From: Paraeggerthella hominis
GTDB taxonomy: Bacteria > Actinomycetota > Coriobacteriia > Coriobacteriales > Eggerthellaceae
Assembly: GCF_021044775.1 (NCBI RefSeq)
Contig: NZ_JAJNOQ010000008.1
Coordinates: forward strand, 62,001-126,000
DNA: 64,000 bases
Direction: 5' to 3'
Part shown: in pieces, positions 1 through 8,929 of the stretch
Layout: the number at the start of each line of letters is the position of its first letter
Position numbering within the stretch: the stretch's first letter is position 1
The notes under the pieces: generated by a model
Databases searched by the model: none
Told to the model about the DNA's origin: nothing
The model's input: the letters and a program-made list of their open reading frames with translations, nothing else
Position numbers and translations under genes: made by a program

Positions 1-522
1 CACTTCCAGGCCGCAGTCGCTGAACAGGAAGGTTCCTTCCTGGCCCAAATCGCAGTTGGGAACCACCATGATGAAGAACGAGCTGACCAGCTTCACGCCC
101 GGTGCGGTCTTGAGAATCTGCAGGCTGGGGCGCAGCACGTCGCCCGTGGAGTGGCAAGCGCCGGCCACCATGCCGTCGGCAAGGCCGGCCTTCACCATCA
201 TGACGCCGAAGTACAGCACGTCGTTCAGCTTCTCGTCGGCGGCTTCGGGGGTCATGCCCTTCGCTTTGCGCAGCTCGTAGAATTGGCTTGCAAGCTCGGC
301 GCGCAGCTCGGACGTGCGCGGGTCCACGATCCGCGCACCGTCGAGTCGGTATGCGGAGGCTTCGATGGCGGCCGCGTCGCCAAGGATGACGAGGTCGGCC
401 ACGCCGTCGGCCAGGATGCGCTCCGCAGCCGCCAGCGTACGCTCGTCGTCGCCTTCAGGGAGCACGATGGTTTGCTTGTTCTCCGTGGCTCGGGCGAGCA
501 TGGAATCGAGAAATGAACTCAT
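1..522 (-). CDS. pta: Phosphate acetyltransferase, N-terminal part (cut by window edge)
   Basis: The reverse strand opens at ATG 522-520 and stays open to base 1, giving 174 residues beginning MSSFLDSMLARATENKQTIV. The IVLPEGDDERTLAAAERIL stretch, ILGDAAAI and the later GLADGMVAGACHSTGDVLRP block are characteristic of the Pta catalytic domain (phosphotransacetylase/PTB family). The enzyme interconverts acetyl-CoA and acetyl phosphate in the cytoplasm and normally works with acetate kinase in ATP-yielding fermentation. Only the N-terminal half is visible; an ackA gene would be expected just left of the window, but this cannot be seen. The DNA between this start and glf (523-745) is a divergent promoter region without a gene. 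Confidence 0.9.
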   Translation of the reverse strand, partial: MSSFLDSMLARATENKQTIVLPEGDDERTLAAAERILADGVADLVILGDAAAIEASAYRLDGARIVDPRTSELRAELASQFYELRKAKGMTPEAADEKLNDVLYFGVMMVKAGLADGMVAGACHSTGDVLRPSLQILKTAPGVKLVSSFFIMVVPNCDLGQEGTFLFSDCGLEV

Positions 523-745
523 GGCACCGTCCTTACGATCAAGTATCAAATTGCCGCTTCCAGCGCTGCGGCCGCGCTCGCATTCGTTTCCGAATTTATC
601 CACTTTATATGATAATCCACGCAGCCCCGACCCTTCCCGGTAAAATAACGTGCGGCATATTTGGCGCGGCAAAGCGCGCGTCTCAACCATAGGATTCCCT
701 CGCAGGCGCAGATGAGCCGGCGGGAAGGACAAGGAAGGCAGCTTC

Positions 746-1960
746 ATGGGTGTGCAGTACCGGAAGTTCACTGATCTGGACAGGTTTGATTTCGACGTCA
801 TCGTTGTGGGCAGCGGTTTTGCCGGCAGCGTGGTGGCGCGCGAGTTGGCGGAGCGCGCCGGCAAGCGCGTCCTCATCATCGAGAAGCGCGGCCACATAGG
901 CGGCAATATGTACGACGAGGCGGACGAAGCGGGCATCCTGGTGCATCGCTACGGGCCGCATATCTTCCACACCAACGACAAGCGCGCCTTCGACTACGTG
1001 CGCCGCTTCACCGATTGGCGCGATTACCAGCACGAGGTTCTGGCGGACTGGTACGGCACGTACATGCCGGTGCCGTTCAACAAGAACTCGATGGAAATCG
1101 CGTTCGGCCAGGAGAAGGCTGCCAAGCTGACCGAAAAGCTGATCGAGACGTTCGGCGACGAGCGCAAGGTCACCATCAACGAGCTGCGCGCGCAGGACGA
1201 TCCCGAGCTTACCGAGATCGCCGACTTCATCTACAAGAACGTCTTCCTCTACTACACGCAGAAGCAGTGGGGCCTCACGCCCGAAGAGGTCGATCCCAGC
1301 GTGACCGCGCGCGTGCCCGTGTTCGTGTCGCGCGACAACCGCTATTTCCAGGATGCGTACCAGGGCATGCCCGCAGACGGCTATACGCCGCTGTTCGAGC
1401 GCATGCTCGACCACGAGAACATCGTGGTATGCCTGAACACCGAAGCGGAAAGCGTGTTCGACCTGGAGTTCGAGAGCGGCGACGAGAACGCTCCGCTCAC
1501 GGCTATTAACGTCAAGGATCAGGCGTTCGAGGGTCCCATCGTCTATACGGGGCCGCTTGACGAGCTGTTCCTCTCGCGCTTCGGGCGCTTGCCGTACCGC
1601 AGCTTGGACTTCGTGTACGAAACGCACGACAAAGAGCAGGTCCTTCCGTGCGGAACGGTGAACTTCACCGTGACCGAGGACTACACGCGCATCACCGAGT
1701 TCAAGCATCTGACGGGCCAGACGGCTCCCAAGACCACCATCATGAAGGAGTACAGCCACTCCTACGATGATCCGAAGAAGCAGATTCCGTACTACGCCAT
1801 CATCAACGACCAGAACAACGCTCACTACGAGCGCTATCTTGCGCTGACCAAGCCGCTTGCGAACTTCTACCCGCTGGGTCGTTTGGCCGAGTATCGTTAC
1901 TACAATATGGACGTCATCATCGGCCGCGCGCTTGCGCTGGCCGATCAGCTGGCGGGGTAA
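746..1960 (+). CDS. glf: UDP-galactopyranose mutase
   Basis: 404 residues, close to the family's usual length. The N-terminal FAD-binding Rossmann motif VVGSGFAGSVVARELAE (about residues 19-35) is followed by EKRGHIGGNMYDE and the GPHIFHT segment that marks UDP-galactopyranose mutases; the C-terminal RLAEYRYYNMD also fits. The enzyme is a cytoplasmic flavoprotein that converts UDP-galactopyranose to UDP-galactofuranose for cell-surface glycans. The start is ATG 746 behind a purine-rich AAGGAAGG ribosome site. A family-2 glycosyltransferase follows 65 bp downstream on the same strand, which suggests a small envelope-glycan operon. Confidence 0.93.
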   Translation: MGVQYRKFTDLDRFDFDVIVVGSGFAGSVVARELAERAGKRVLIIEKRGHIGGNMYDEADEAGILVHRYGPHIFHTNDKRAFDYVRRFTDWRDYQHEVLADWYGTYMPVPFNKNSMEIAFGQEKAAKLTEKLIETFGDERKVTINELRAQDDPELTEIADFIYKNVFLYYTQKQWGLTPEEVDPSVTARVPVFVSRDNRYFQDAYQGMPADGYTPLFERMLDHENIVVCLNTEAESVFDLEFESGDENAPLTAINVKDQAFEGPIVYTGPLDELFLSRFGRLPYRSLDFVYETHDKEQVLPCGTVNFTVTEDYTRITEFKHLTGQTAPKTTIMKEYSHSYDDPKKQIPYYAIINDQNNAHYERYLALTKPLANFYPLGRLAEYRYYNMDVIIGRALALADQLAG

Positions 1961-2025
1961 CAGGCATCGATTGCGCGGCGGGTACGCTCCCGCCGCGCTC
2001 TACCAAGACGACGGGGATAGGAACC

Positions 2026-3048
2026 ATGAAGACCATTTCATTCGCCATTCCGTGCTATAACTCGGCGGCGTATATGGACAAGTGCATAGAATCCATTCTG
2101 AAGTGCGGCGACGATATCGAGATCATCATCGTGGACGACGGCTCGACCAAGGACGAGACGCCCGCCAAGGCCGACGCCTGGGCGGCGAAGTATCCGGATA
2201 TCATCCGTGCCGTGCATCAGGAGAACGGCGGCCATGGCCAGGCGGTGAACACGGGGCTTGCGAACGCGACGGGGCGCTACTTCAAGGTGGTTGATTCCGA
2301 CGACTGGCTCGACGAGCACGCCATGTCGGAGATCATGGGCTACCTGCGCTTCCAGTGCGAGCTGGAAAACGCCGTTGACCTGGTAATCGGCAACTACGTG
2401 TACGAGAAGGTGCACGAGGGGTCGCGCACCGTCATGCACTACCGCAACGTGTTTCCCGAGGGGCGCGTGTTCGGTTGGGCCGACGTGGGTCACTTCCTGC
2501 CCAGCCAGTACCTGCTCATGCATTCGGTCATCTACCGCACCCAGCTTTTGAAGGATATCGGGTTGGAGCTGCCGAAGCACACGTTCTACGTGGACAACAT
2601 CTTCGTGTACGTTCCGCTGCCGCATGTCAAGACCATCTACTATCGCGATCTGGACATGTATCGGTACTTTATCGGTCGCGAAGACCAGAGCGTGAACGAA
2701 AGCGTCATGATCGGGCGCATCGATCAGCAGCTGCGCGTGACGCGCACCATGATAGACGCCGTGCGCCTGCCCGACGATGTGCCCGAGAAGCGTCTTGAGC
2801 GCTACATGGAGAACTACCTGTCCATGATGATGTGCATCTGCTCCATCTTCTTGCGCATGATCGACACCGATGAGGCGGAGGACAAGCGCGAGGCCATCTG
2901 GGATTACCTGAAACGCCAGGATTCGGACGTGTACCGCCGCATCCGCCGCAGCGCGCTCAATATGGGCACGAACCTGCCTACCGGCTTGGGCCGCAAGATC
3001 GGCATCACCGGCTATCGCATGGCCCAGAAGATCTTCAAGTTCAACTAA
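2026..3048 (+). CDS. Family-2 glycosyltransferase
   Basis: 340 residues with a classical GT-A fold N-terminus: SFAIPCYNSAAYMDKCIESI, the nucleotide-binding IIIVDDGSTKDETP and the metal-binding VVDSDDWLDEHAM (DxD-type) within the first 110 residues. The C-terminal 150 residues are helical and carry no obvious membrane segment, so it is probably a cytoplasmic or peripheral enzyme. Its position directly behind glf suggests it adds a sugar, possibly galactofuranose, to a surface polymer; the donor and acceptor cannot be read from the sequence. A strong hairpin terminator starts 4 bases after the stop codon. Confidence 0.88.
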   Translation: MKTISFAIPCYNSAAYMDKCIESILKCGDDIEIIIVDDGSTKDETPAKADAWAAKYPDIIRAVHQENGGHGQAVNTGLANATGRYFKVVDSDDWLDEHAMSEIMGYLRFQCELENAVDLVIGNYVYEKVHEGSRTVMHYRNVFPEGRVFGWADVGHFLPSQYLLMHSVIYRTQLLKDIGLELPKHTFYVDNIFVYVPLPHVKTIYYRDLDMYRYFIGREDQSVNESVMIGRIDQQLRVTRTMIDAVRLPDDVPEKRLERYMENYLSMMMCICSIFLRMIDTDEAEDKREAIWDYLKRQDSDVYRRIRRSALNMGTNLPTGLGRKIGITGYRMAQKIFKFN

Positions 3049-3051
3049 CGT

Positions 3052-3078
3052 GAAAGCGGGCTTCGGCCCGCTTTCTGC
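3052..3078 (+). terminator. Rho-independent terminator of the glf operon
   Basis: Perfect 10-bp stem GAAAGCGGGC / GCCCGCTTTC (3052-3061 and 3066-3075) with a TTCG loop, directly after the glycosyltransferase stop and followed by a T-containing run. Confidence 0.85.
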
Positions 3079-3158
3079 TTTCTGGTTCGGTTCTCGTCCC
3101 GAGATCGGCGTCTTCCCGTTCCGCGTCCGTCGGTCCCTGCTCCCGATCCTCGTGACCT

Positions 3159-3214
3159 ATTGTCGCCCGAAACGTACGGTTTTCTCGCCGAAACCGTACG
3201 TTTCGGGCGACAAT
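3159..3214. repeat. 56-bp palindrome, copy 1 (mirror of 4385-4440)
   Basis: Perfect 24-bp arms starting ATTGTCGCCCGAAACGTACG (3159-3182 and 3191-3214) around an 8-base loop TCTCGCCG. The unit lies 8 bases after the stop codon of the reverse-strand gene 3223-4290. Its exact reverse complement, including the loop, occurs at 4385-4440 on the other side of that gene. It may act as a terminator, but the exact mirrored pair is unusual. Confidence 0.9.
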
Positions 3215-3222
3215 TTCCTGAG

Positions 3223-4290
3223 CTAGGCGCCAAAAGGCTCGAAAGGGCCGTCCTCGAAGCTGCGCACCGTGAAAACCTGCGCCGAATCCGAGCGAGAGCG
3301 TTCGAGCTTCCGCTCGGCAAGAGCGGTTTCGGTGCTGCGAGGAATCCCGTACCTTTCGAGCAGCTTCACGAAAAGTGCCTGGTCCATCACGTCCTTGTAC
3401 GAAAATCGGACGATGGGCATGCCGTACAGCGTAATCTGGGCTTCTCTATGACGCTCATCGGCAAGCGCCCGCAACGAAGGCCGGCCGCCGAGCAACTCCG
3501 CATCCTCGTATTTCTGCATCCCATCGAACTCTCCGAGGACCCTGCCTCCATCCAGGCGAGTCCAAAGGAAATCGACGCGATAGAACCGTCCCGCATGCAA
3601 GGGCTGCGGCAGAGCGACCTGAAGCTCGGGAAGCGCGAAGCCCTGCCTGATCATCACGGCGCGCGCAATGGATTCGCCCCCGCTTTCGCTCAAAGGGTCG
3701 GCGTGGTACATCGTGCGAACGGCATCGGCAACATGCGCATGGCCGCTTCCCAAGCGCTTGAAGCGGGAAACGAACCAGCTCGATGGTTTTCCGCTCATGC
3801 GCAGCGCGCTATCGGCAACGGCAAGCGCTTGCTCGAAGCCGGAAGTGCGCATGCAGTCGAAAACGGTTCGTGAAAGCGACGTTACCCGAAGCCCGCGAAC
3901 GACCACGGGCTCGTCGCCCGAAATCACATGCCATCGAACGCTCGTCGAGCTGACGTTGCGCCTCGACCGGGACGTTGCAACGTGAACCACGTCCAGGCTG
4001 CTGTACGAAACGGACAGGCCGAATGCAACGGCAGCCGATTCGTGGCAAAAAACCCAATCCGGATGCAGCTCCTGCACGGTGCGAAGCACGTAGAGCGCCT
4101 GATCGAACCTCGAAAGCCCATTCCAGCACGCCGAGCTTGCATACACGCCTCGCATCGGACGAACGACCGCGCCGCATTCGGCGCGCCTCCGCAAGATCGC
4201 CCGAACGCGATCGCAAGAGGGAACCAGGCATTTTCCTGCACGCTCGGCTTGCGAGAGCAGCCCGGCAAGTTCTGCATCATTGGCTTTCAT
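3223..4290 (-). CDS. AbiEi-antitoxin-like protein with C-terminal Vsr/DUF559-type nuclease-like domain
   Basis: 355 residues. The N-terminal region (about 1-75) resembles the AbiEi antitoxin/winged-helix domain: recurring basic residues, then RPMRGVYASSACW, the typical start of the second domain. A middle region contains FCHESAAVAFGLS and TSLSRTVFDCMR, as in many actinobacterial 'type IV TA AbiEi family' proteins. The C-terminal third holds VDFLWTRLDGGRVLGEFDG, where D and E are spaced as in Vsr/DUF559 restriction-endonuclease-like folds. No AbiEii nucleotidyltransferase toxin gene is adjacent, so this is an orphan. It is bracketed by two mirrored palindromes. The biochemical role is unknown; DNA binding or nuclease activity is inference. 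Confidence 0.6.
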   Translation of the reverse strand: MKANDAELAGLLSQAERAGKCLVPSCDRVRAILRRRAECGAVVRPMRGVYASSACWNGLSRFDQALYVLRTVQELHPDWVFCHESAAVAFGLSVSYSSLDVVHVATSRSRRNVSSTSVRWHVISGDEPVVVRGLRVTSLSRTVFDCMRTSGFEQALAVADSALRMSGKPSSWFVSRFKRLGSGHAHVADAVRTMYHADPLSESGGESIARAVMIRQGFALPELQVALPQPLHAGRFYRVDFLWTRLDGGRVLGEFDGMQKYEDAELLGGRPSLRALADERHREAQITLYGMPIVRFSYKDVMDQALFVKLLERYGIPRSTETALAERKLERSRSDSAQVFTVRSFEDGPFEPFGA

Positions 4291-4384
4291 CGCATCTCAC
4301 CACCATTCGCCCTATGAGACCTTGACCTATCATCTCACAGAATCAGCGCGGGCGGATGGTGGACATTCGGTTCGCAAGACGAAC

Positions 4385-4440
4385 ATTGTCGCCCGAAACG
4401 TACGGTTTCGGCGAGAAAACCGTACGTTTCGGGCGACAAT
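4385..4440. repeat. 56-bp palindrome, copy 2 (exact inverse of copy 1)
   Basis: The same 24-bp arms as 3159-3214 (4385-4408 and 4417-4440), with the loop CGGCGAGA, which is the reverse complement of the loop of copy 1. It lies 94 bp upstream of the start of the AbiEi-like gene. Confidence 0.9.
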
Positions 4441-4470
4441 GCGGGCTGCGACCCGCGAGCGCGACCCGCG

Positions 4471-4547
4471 ACCACCGGCTGCGGTTGCGGGTCGCAGCCG
4501 CAGCCGGTGGTTCGCGACCTGCGGCGATGTCGATGCCGCAGGTCGCG
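4471..4547. terminator. Two adjacent GC-rich hairpins downstream of the OPT transporter
   Basis: Hairpin A has perfect 14-bp arms ACCACCGGCTGCGG / CCGCAGCCGGTGGT (4471-4484, 4498-4511). Hairpin B has perfect 12-bp arms CGCGACCTGCGG / CCGCAGGTCGCG (4513-4524, 4536-4547). They lie just beyond the stop of the reverse-strand OPT gene. There is no T-run, so termination is plausible rather than certain. Confidence 0.5.
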
Positions 4548-4567
4548 TCGTTGCTGTGTGCTCGGCG

Positions 4568-6280
4568 TTACGCGCCTATTCCGGCGAACACGGCGGCGAA
4601 TGCCACCAGCACGCCTACGATGGACTCGCCGCCCAGAACGCCGCTCGACACCACAAGACCGGTCTCCTGCTGCTCCTTCTCTTTCGCGGCGCGCTCGTCA
4701 GGGGAGAGCTTGGCGCGGCGACGCTTGCAGACGGCGTCGTAGACCACCTTGACCATGGCGCCGATGAACGCCGTAAGCGACATGTAGAAAGGCAGGTAGA
4801 TGCCCAAGCCCAGCATCATGGCGGGGAAGTTCAGCAGGTAAAGCGCGAATCCCGCCGCAAGCCCAAGGGCGAACGCCGGTACGGACGGGATGCCCGACAC
4901 CATGGTGGCCACGACCGAAGCCTGCGCCGACACGAACGATCCGGTGGGCCCGAACGACTCCGGCCCGTAGGCGCTCACCAGCACGGCCATGACGGCCACG
5001 GCCACGATCGCGCCCAGCACGGCGCCGATCGCCTGGCCGATCCACTGCGCTTTCGGCGAGGTTCCCAGCACGTGGCCGGCATGGAAATCGTTCATCACGT
5101 CGCCGGCCAGGCCGCATGCGACGGCTACGATGCCCGCGACGAAGAACAGCTGAACCTGCGGCACGCTCGATACGGCCGCCACGGCCAGAAGCACGATAAG
5201 TCCGAAGATCTCCATGGGATCGATGCCCGTTTGGCCGACGCTTTGCGCGCTCATGGCCGTAGCCACCCAGGCAAGCGCCACTACGATGACGGCGGGCACG
5301 GGGCCGAGCTGCAGCCCGAAGCAGATGAGCAGTGCCACGGCCGCCACGCCGCATGCGGCAATGCCCGCGCTTAGGCGGATGCGGCGCCGTGCCGCCGGGT
5401 CGTCGCTTGAAAGGTTCGAGGGCGCGGGGCTGGCGGCCACGGTGAGCGAGCCTTTCGTGTTCTTGATCATTTGCCATGCCTTGGGCAGGATGTTCTTGAA
5501 GATGACGCCCAGGCCGGCGCCCATCATCACGCCCATGCCCAAGCTGGACACGATGCCCTGCCCGGACGCGACGTCCCACAGTCCGGCTGCCGATCCGCCT
5601 ACGATGATGCCGAAGTTCGCGAACAGCGCGCCGGCGAACCATACGATCACCGCGCCCGTGCCCACCAAAAAGCCTACGGCCAAGAGCATGGGCGAGTTGT
5701 AGATGCCGAACGCAACGCCGGGAACGGCTACGTTGCCGAACAGCATGGCCGGAATCACGCCGAAGAAATCGCGCAGCGCGGTGTAGACGCTGGCAAGGCC
5801 CATGGAGCCGAACAGCTTGAGGCCCACCTTGCCTCCCGCGTTGCCGGCGATGAGCGTTTGCGCAGCCGCTTCTCCGATGGGGTATTCCAGCTCGGCGTCT
5901 TCGATGAAGTGCCGCCGCAGCATAACGGTGCAGATGAGGCCCAGGATCACGCCGGACAGCGCAACCAGGAGCATTTCGAACCATCCCACTTCGTCGGCAT
6001 AGCCCAGCATCCAGATGCCGGGGATGGTGAACGCGAGGCCGCCCGCTACCATGGCGCCGGCCGACATAACCGTATGCGTGACGTTCGCTTCGTTGAGGCT
6101 GGCTTTTCCGCGGCCGAGGCCTTTCAGGAAAAACAGCGAGATGATGGCCGCGAACACGATGGGCCAGGGGAGCGCCCCCATTTTGAGGGCCGTGTACACC
6201 GATGCCGCGGTGATGATGGCGCAGCCTACGCAGCCTATGAGAACGCCGCGCAGCGTCAGCTGCCCTTTGACAGAGTCCAT
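4568..6280 (-). CDS. OPT-family (oligopeptide/metal-chelate) transporter
   Basis: 570 residues, almost entirely hydrophobic, with about 14-15 predicted membrane segments. The N-terminus MDSVKGQLTLRGVLIGCVGC and the blocks YTALKMGALPWPIVFAA, EYPIGEAAAQTLIAGNAGG and SMGLASVYTALRDFFGVIP match the OPT/YSL superfamily of bacterial inner-membrane transporters. Bacterial members of this type are thought to import peptides or chelated metals; the substrate cannot be read from the sequence. The start is supported by AAGGAGAAGG immediately upstream on the reverse strand. It is monocistronic and divergent from coaX; a TATAAT-like -10 for coaX (6353-6358) lies between the two genes. Confidence 0.82.
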   Translation of the reverse strand: MDSVKGQLTLRGVLIGCVGCAIITAASVYTALKMGALPWPIVFAAIISLFFLKGLGRGKASLNEANVTHTVMSAGAMVAGGLAFTIPGIWMLGYADEVGWFEMLLVALSGVILGLICTVMLRRHFIEDAELEYPIGEAAAQTLIAGNAGGKVGLKLFGSMGLASVYTALRDFFGVIPAMLFGNVAVPGVAFGIYNSPMLLAVGFLVGTGAVIVWFAGALFANFGIIVGGSAAGLWDVASGQGIVSSLGMGVMMGAGLGVIFKNILPKAWQMIKNTKGSLTVAASPAPSNLSSDDPAARRRIRLSAGIAACGVAAVALLICFGLQLGPVPAVIVVALAWVATAMSAQSVGQTGIDPMEIFGLIVLLAVAAVSSVPQVQLFFVAGIVAVACGLAGDVMNDFHAGHVLGTSPKAQWIGQAIGAVLGAIVAVAVMAVLVSAYGPESFGPTGSFVSAQASVVATMVSGIPSVPAFALGLAAGFALYLLNFPAMMLGLGIYLPFYMSLTAFIGAMVKVVYDAVCKRRRAKLSPDERAAKEKEQQETGLVVSSGVLGGESIVGVLVAFAAVFAGIGA

Positions 6281-6426
6281 ATCCTTCTCCTTTTCGTATA
6301 TCCGCTTCCCCTTGCGTTTTAGGAAGTCGGGTTACTGATCGGACGCGTACAGTATAATCGGTGCGGCGCGCGACGAGTATCGTTAAATTCGCGTGATTGT
6401 GTAATTCATGAAGGAAGGCGGCTTCT

Positions 6427-7236
6427 ATGGGCGAGGGTCGAGCCGGGCAGCGTACGCGCGCGCCTCAGTCGGTGTTGGCTGTTGACGTGGGGAATTCGGT
6501 GACCAATCTGGGCTTGTTCGAAGCGGGCGAGCTGACGGCTACCTGGACGGCTACAACGTACGAGCGCATGACGGCCGACGAGGTCCGCGTTCGCATTTCC
6601 TCGTTTCTGGCGACGCTCGACAATCCCGTTTCCGTTGACGACGGCATCGTGGCGTCGGTGGTTCCCGGTTTGACGGACGCGTGGACTGCCGCCGTGAAGA
6701 GCCTGACGGGAAGGCGTCCGGTTGTGGTGGGCCCCGGTTTGAAGACGGGGGTCAAGATGCGCTACAACGATCCGGGCGAGCTGGGGGCCGACCGCGTAGC
6801 CGACCTTGCCGCCGCGAAGGCTGCGTACGAGCCGCCGTTTCTGGTGGTCGATTTGGGCACGACGACCAACTTCGAGGTGGTCGACGCCGAGGGCGTGTTC
6901 GTGGGCGGCATCATCGCTCCGGGTCTGAAGCTTTCTGCACGGGCGGTATCGGATGCGGCTGCTCAGCTGGCGGTCGTGGATCTTCGCACGCCGGCGTCGG
7001 TGATCGGGAAGAACACGCGCGAAGCCATGCAGTCGGGCGTCGTGATAGGAGAGGTGGCTCGCATCGACGGATTGGTGGACGCCGTGTGGCGCGAGCTGGG
7101 GTACCAGACGACCGTTGTTGCCACGGGCGAGGACGCGCAGACGATGGCGGCGCTTTCGCAGCGCGTGACCTGCGTCGACGAGCACTTGACCTTGCGCGGT
7201 TTGGGGATATTGCACGACCTGAATCGGCGTTGCTAG
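6427..7236 (+). CDS. coaX: Type III pantothenate kinase
   Basis: 269 residues, a normal length. The N-terminal phosphate-binding motif LAVDVGNSVTNLGLFEAGEL, the PGLKTGVKMRYNDPGELGADR core (ligand and dimer contacts) and VVDLGTTTNFEVVDAEG with GGIIAPGL are diagnostic of CoaX (ASKHA fold). It phosphorylates pantothenate in the first step of coenzyme A synthesis in the cytoplasm. The start ATG 6427 has GAAGGAAGG upstream, and a TATAAT box at 6353-6358 is a good -10 candidate. The NhaC-like antiporter follows 42 bp after the stop, probably with its own promoter. Confidence 0.93.
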   Translation: MGEGRAGQRTRAPQSVLAVDVGNSVTNLGLFEAGELTATWTATTYERMTADEVRVRISSFLATLDNPVSVDDGIVASVVPGLTDAWTAAVKSLTGRRPVVVGPGLKTGVKMRYNDPGELGADRVADLAAAKAAYEPPFLVVDLGTTTNFEVVDAEGVFVGGIIAPGLKLSARAVSDAAAQLAVVDLRTPASVIGKNTREAMQSGVVIGEVARIDGLVDAVWRELGYQTTVVATGEDAQTMAALSQRVTCVDEHLTLRGLGILHDLNRRC

Positions 7237-7278
7237 GGTACAATAAGCGGATTGTTCCAATTGGAAAGGGGTTCGTGC

Positions 7279-8598
7279 ATGGAAAAGGGGAACGTGAAGG
7301 CGCTTCTGCCCATCGGGGTGTTCCTCGTGCTGTATCTGGGCCTAGGCGTGCTGTTCGAGTACGTTTTGGGCATATCCATGGGGTTCTACAACATTCCCAT
7401 CGTGGTGATCTTTCTGATCGCGCTGATGGTGGCTTGCTTCCAAAACCGCAAGCTTCCCTTCGACGACAAGCTTGTCATCATGGGCCGCGGCATCGGGGAC
7501 AAGACGATCGTCACCATGATCCTCATCTTCATGGCTGCCGGCATATTCGTGGGCACCGTCGGGCGCGATAGCGCGGAAAGCGTCGCCTACCTGCTGCTTT
7601 CCGTTATCCCTGCTGAGTATTCGGTGGTTGTTCTGTTCGTGGTCAGCTGCTTCGTGTCGCTGTCCATGGGAACGTCGGTGGGTACCATCACGCTTATCAC
7701 GCCCATCGCCGTGGCCGTGTCCGCTGCGTCGGGGTTCGACATGCCGCTGTGCGTGGCCAGCGTCATGGGCGGCGCGATGTTCGGCGACAACCTCTCGTTC
7801 ATTTCCGATACGACCATCGCGGCGTGCCAGGGCCAGGGCTGCCAGATGAAGGACAAGTTTCGCGAGAACTTCAAGATCGCCCTGCCGGCTGCCATTGCAA
7901 CGCTGGTCATCATCTTGGTGCTGTCGCTGGGCGCCGACATCAGCGGGACCGTGCATCATGAGTACGATCTGATCCAGCTTGTCCCGTACCTGATCGTGCT
8001 GATCGGCGGCATCGTGGGCATCAACGTGTTCATCGTGCTGCTGCTGGGCATTGTGTCCGGCTCCCTTATCATGATGGCAACCGGGGCGACCGCTCCCACC
8101 GACCTGCTGGCCAACATGGGCTCGGGCGCCGCCGGCATGTTCGAGACCACCATGGTGGCCGTGCTGGTAAGCGCGATTTGCGCCCTCATTCGCGAGTACG
8201 GCGGCTTCACCGCTTTGCTGAACGGCATCAAGAGCCTGTTCAAGAGCAAGAAGGGCGGTCAGCTGGGCATGGGCTTGCTGGTAGGCGCTATGGACATCGC
8301 CACGGCGAACAACACGGTCGCCATCGTTATGGCGAACCCCATCGCGGCCGACATGGCGAAGACGTACGACATCACGCCGCGCAAGACCGCGTCCATTTTG
8401 GACACGTTCTCCTGCGTGTTCCAGGGGGTCATCCCGTACGGCGCGCAGATGCTCGTGGCCGTTTCGGCTACGGCTGAGCTGGGATATGCGCTGTCGGCGT
8501 TCCAGATCATTCCGTTTCTGTTCTACCCGTTCCTGCTGCTGATCAGCTCGCTCGTGTTCATCTTTTTCGTGCCTGAGAAAAAGGTCGACAACGTGTAA
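7279..8598 (+). CDS. NhaC-family Na+/H+ antiporter-like membrane transporter
   Basis: 439 residues from ATG 7279, chosen because GGAAAGGGG lies 9 bases upstream; an in-frame TTG at 7252 is less likely. About 11-12 transmembrane helices are visible. SLSMGTSVGTITLITPIAVAV, then MGGAMFGDNLSFISDTTIAA and the late FSCVFQGVIPYGAQML, are the repeated discontinuous-helix motifs of NhaC/YuiF-type transporters, where the polar GDNLSFISDT segment forms the ion site. It probably exchanges Na+ or a small organic ion for protons; some family members carry amino or keto acids, so the substrate remains open. A strong terminator follows. Confidence 0.82.
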   Translation: MEKGNVKALLPIGVFLVLYLGLGVLFEYVLGISMGFYNIPIVVIFLIALMVACFQNRKLPFDDKLVIMGRGIGDKTIVTMILIFMAAGIFVGTVGRDSAESVAYLLLSVIPAEYSVVVLFVVSCFVSLSMGTSVGTITLITPIAVAVSAASGFDMPLCVASVMGGAMFGDNLSFISDTTIAACQGQGCQMKDKFRENFKIALPAAIATLVIILVLSLGADISGTVHHEYDLIQLVPYLIVLIGGIVGINVFIVLLLGIVSGSLIMMATGATAPTDLLANMGSGAAGMFETTMVAVLVSAICALIREYGGFTALLNGIKSLFKSKKGGQLGMGLLVGAMDIATANNTVAIVMANPIAADMAKTYDITPRKTASILDTFSCVFQGVIPYGAQMLVAVSATAELGYALSAFQIIPFLFYPFLLLISSLVFIFFVPEKKVDNV

Positions 8599-8624
8599 AG
8601 ATTCACCTTCGTGAAACGTGCCTG

Positions 8625-8657
8625 ACGCCGCGCCTTCTTCGGAAGGCGCGGCGTTTT
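8625..8657 (+). terminator. Rho-independent terminator
   Basis: Perfect 13-bp stem ACGCCGCGCCTTC / GAAGGCGCGGCGT (8625-8637, 8642-8654) with a TTCG loop and a following TTTT. Confidence 0.9.
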
Positions 8658-8710
8658 CTGTGTTTCGGACTCGTGGGCGCGCGCCCTGCCGGGCTTGTTC
8701 TGACGAGCTT

Positions 8711-8740
8711 GACGGCTGCGCAATAACATGCGCAGCCGTC
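8711..8740. repeat. Isolated hairpin in the 8599-8929 intergenic region
   Basis: Perfect 11-bp arms GACGGCTGCGC / GCGCAGCCGTC with an 8-base AT-rich loop. The rest of this 330-bp intergenic stretch holds the preceding terminator, a small GTCGTCCG/CGGACGAC hairpin at 8881-8900 and the promoter of the DUF454 gene; no further gene is visible. Confidence 0.6.
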
Positions 8741-8929
8741 GCTTTCCCTCGCTCCGCCTTCTCCGACCGGCTGGCAACGTCGCCCGGTGCACGGTCCTTC
8801 GCGTTGAGGAAATTAGCCAAGGTTTACAATATGGCGGTTGTCTCGTATCCTATCTATGTTAGTTTTGGATAACAAAGGGTCGTCCGGCTTCGGACGACGT
8901 GGTCGGTACGACGCGAAGGATGCTCGTCT

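Noticed and set aside
7255..7266. Palindrome TTCCAATTGGAA before the NhaC-like gene as a specific operator
   Set aside because: Only 12 bp, a single copy and overlapping the ribosome-site region; no adjacent regulator supports it.
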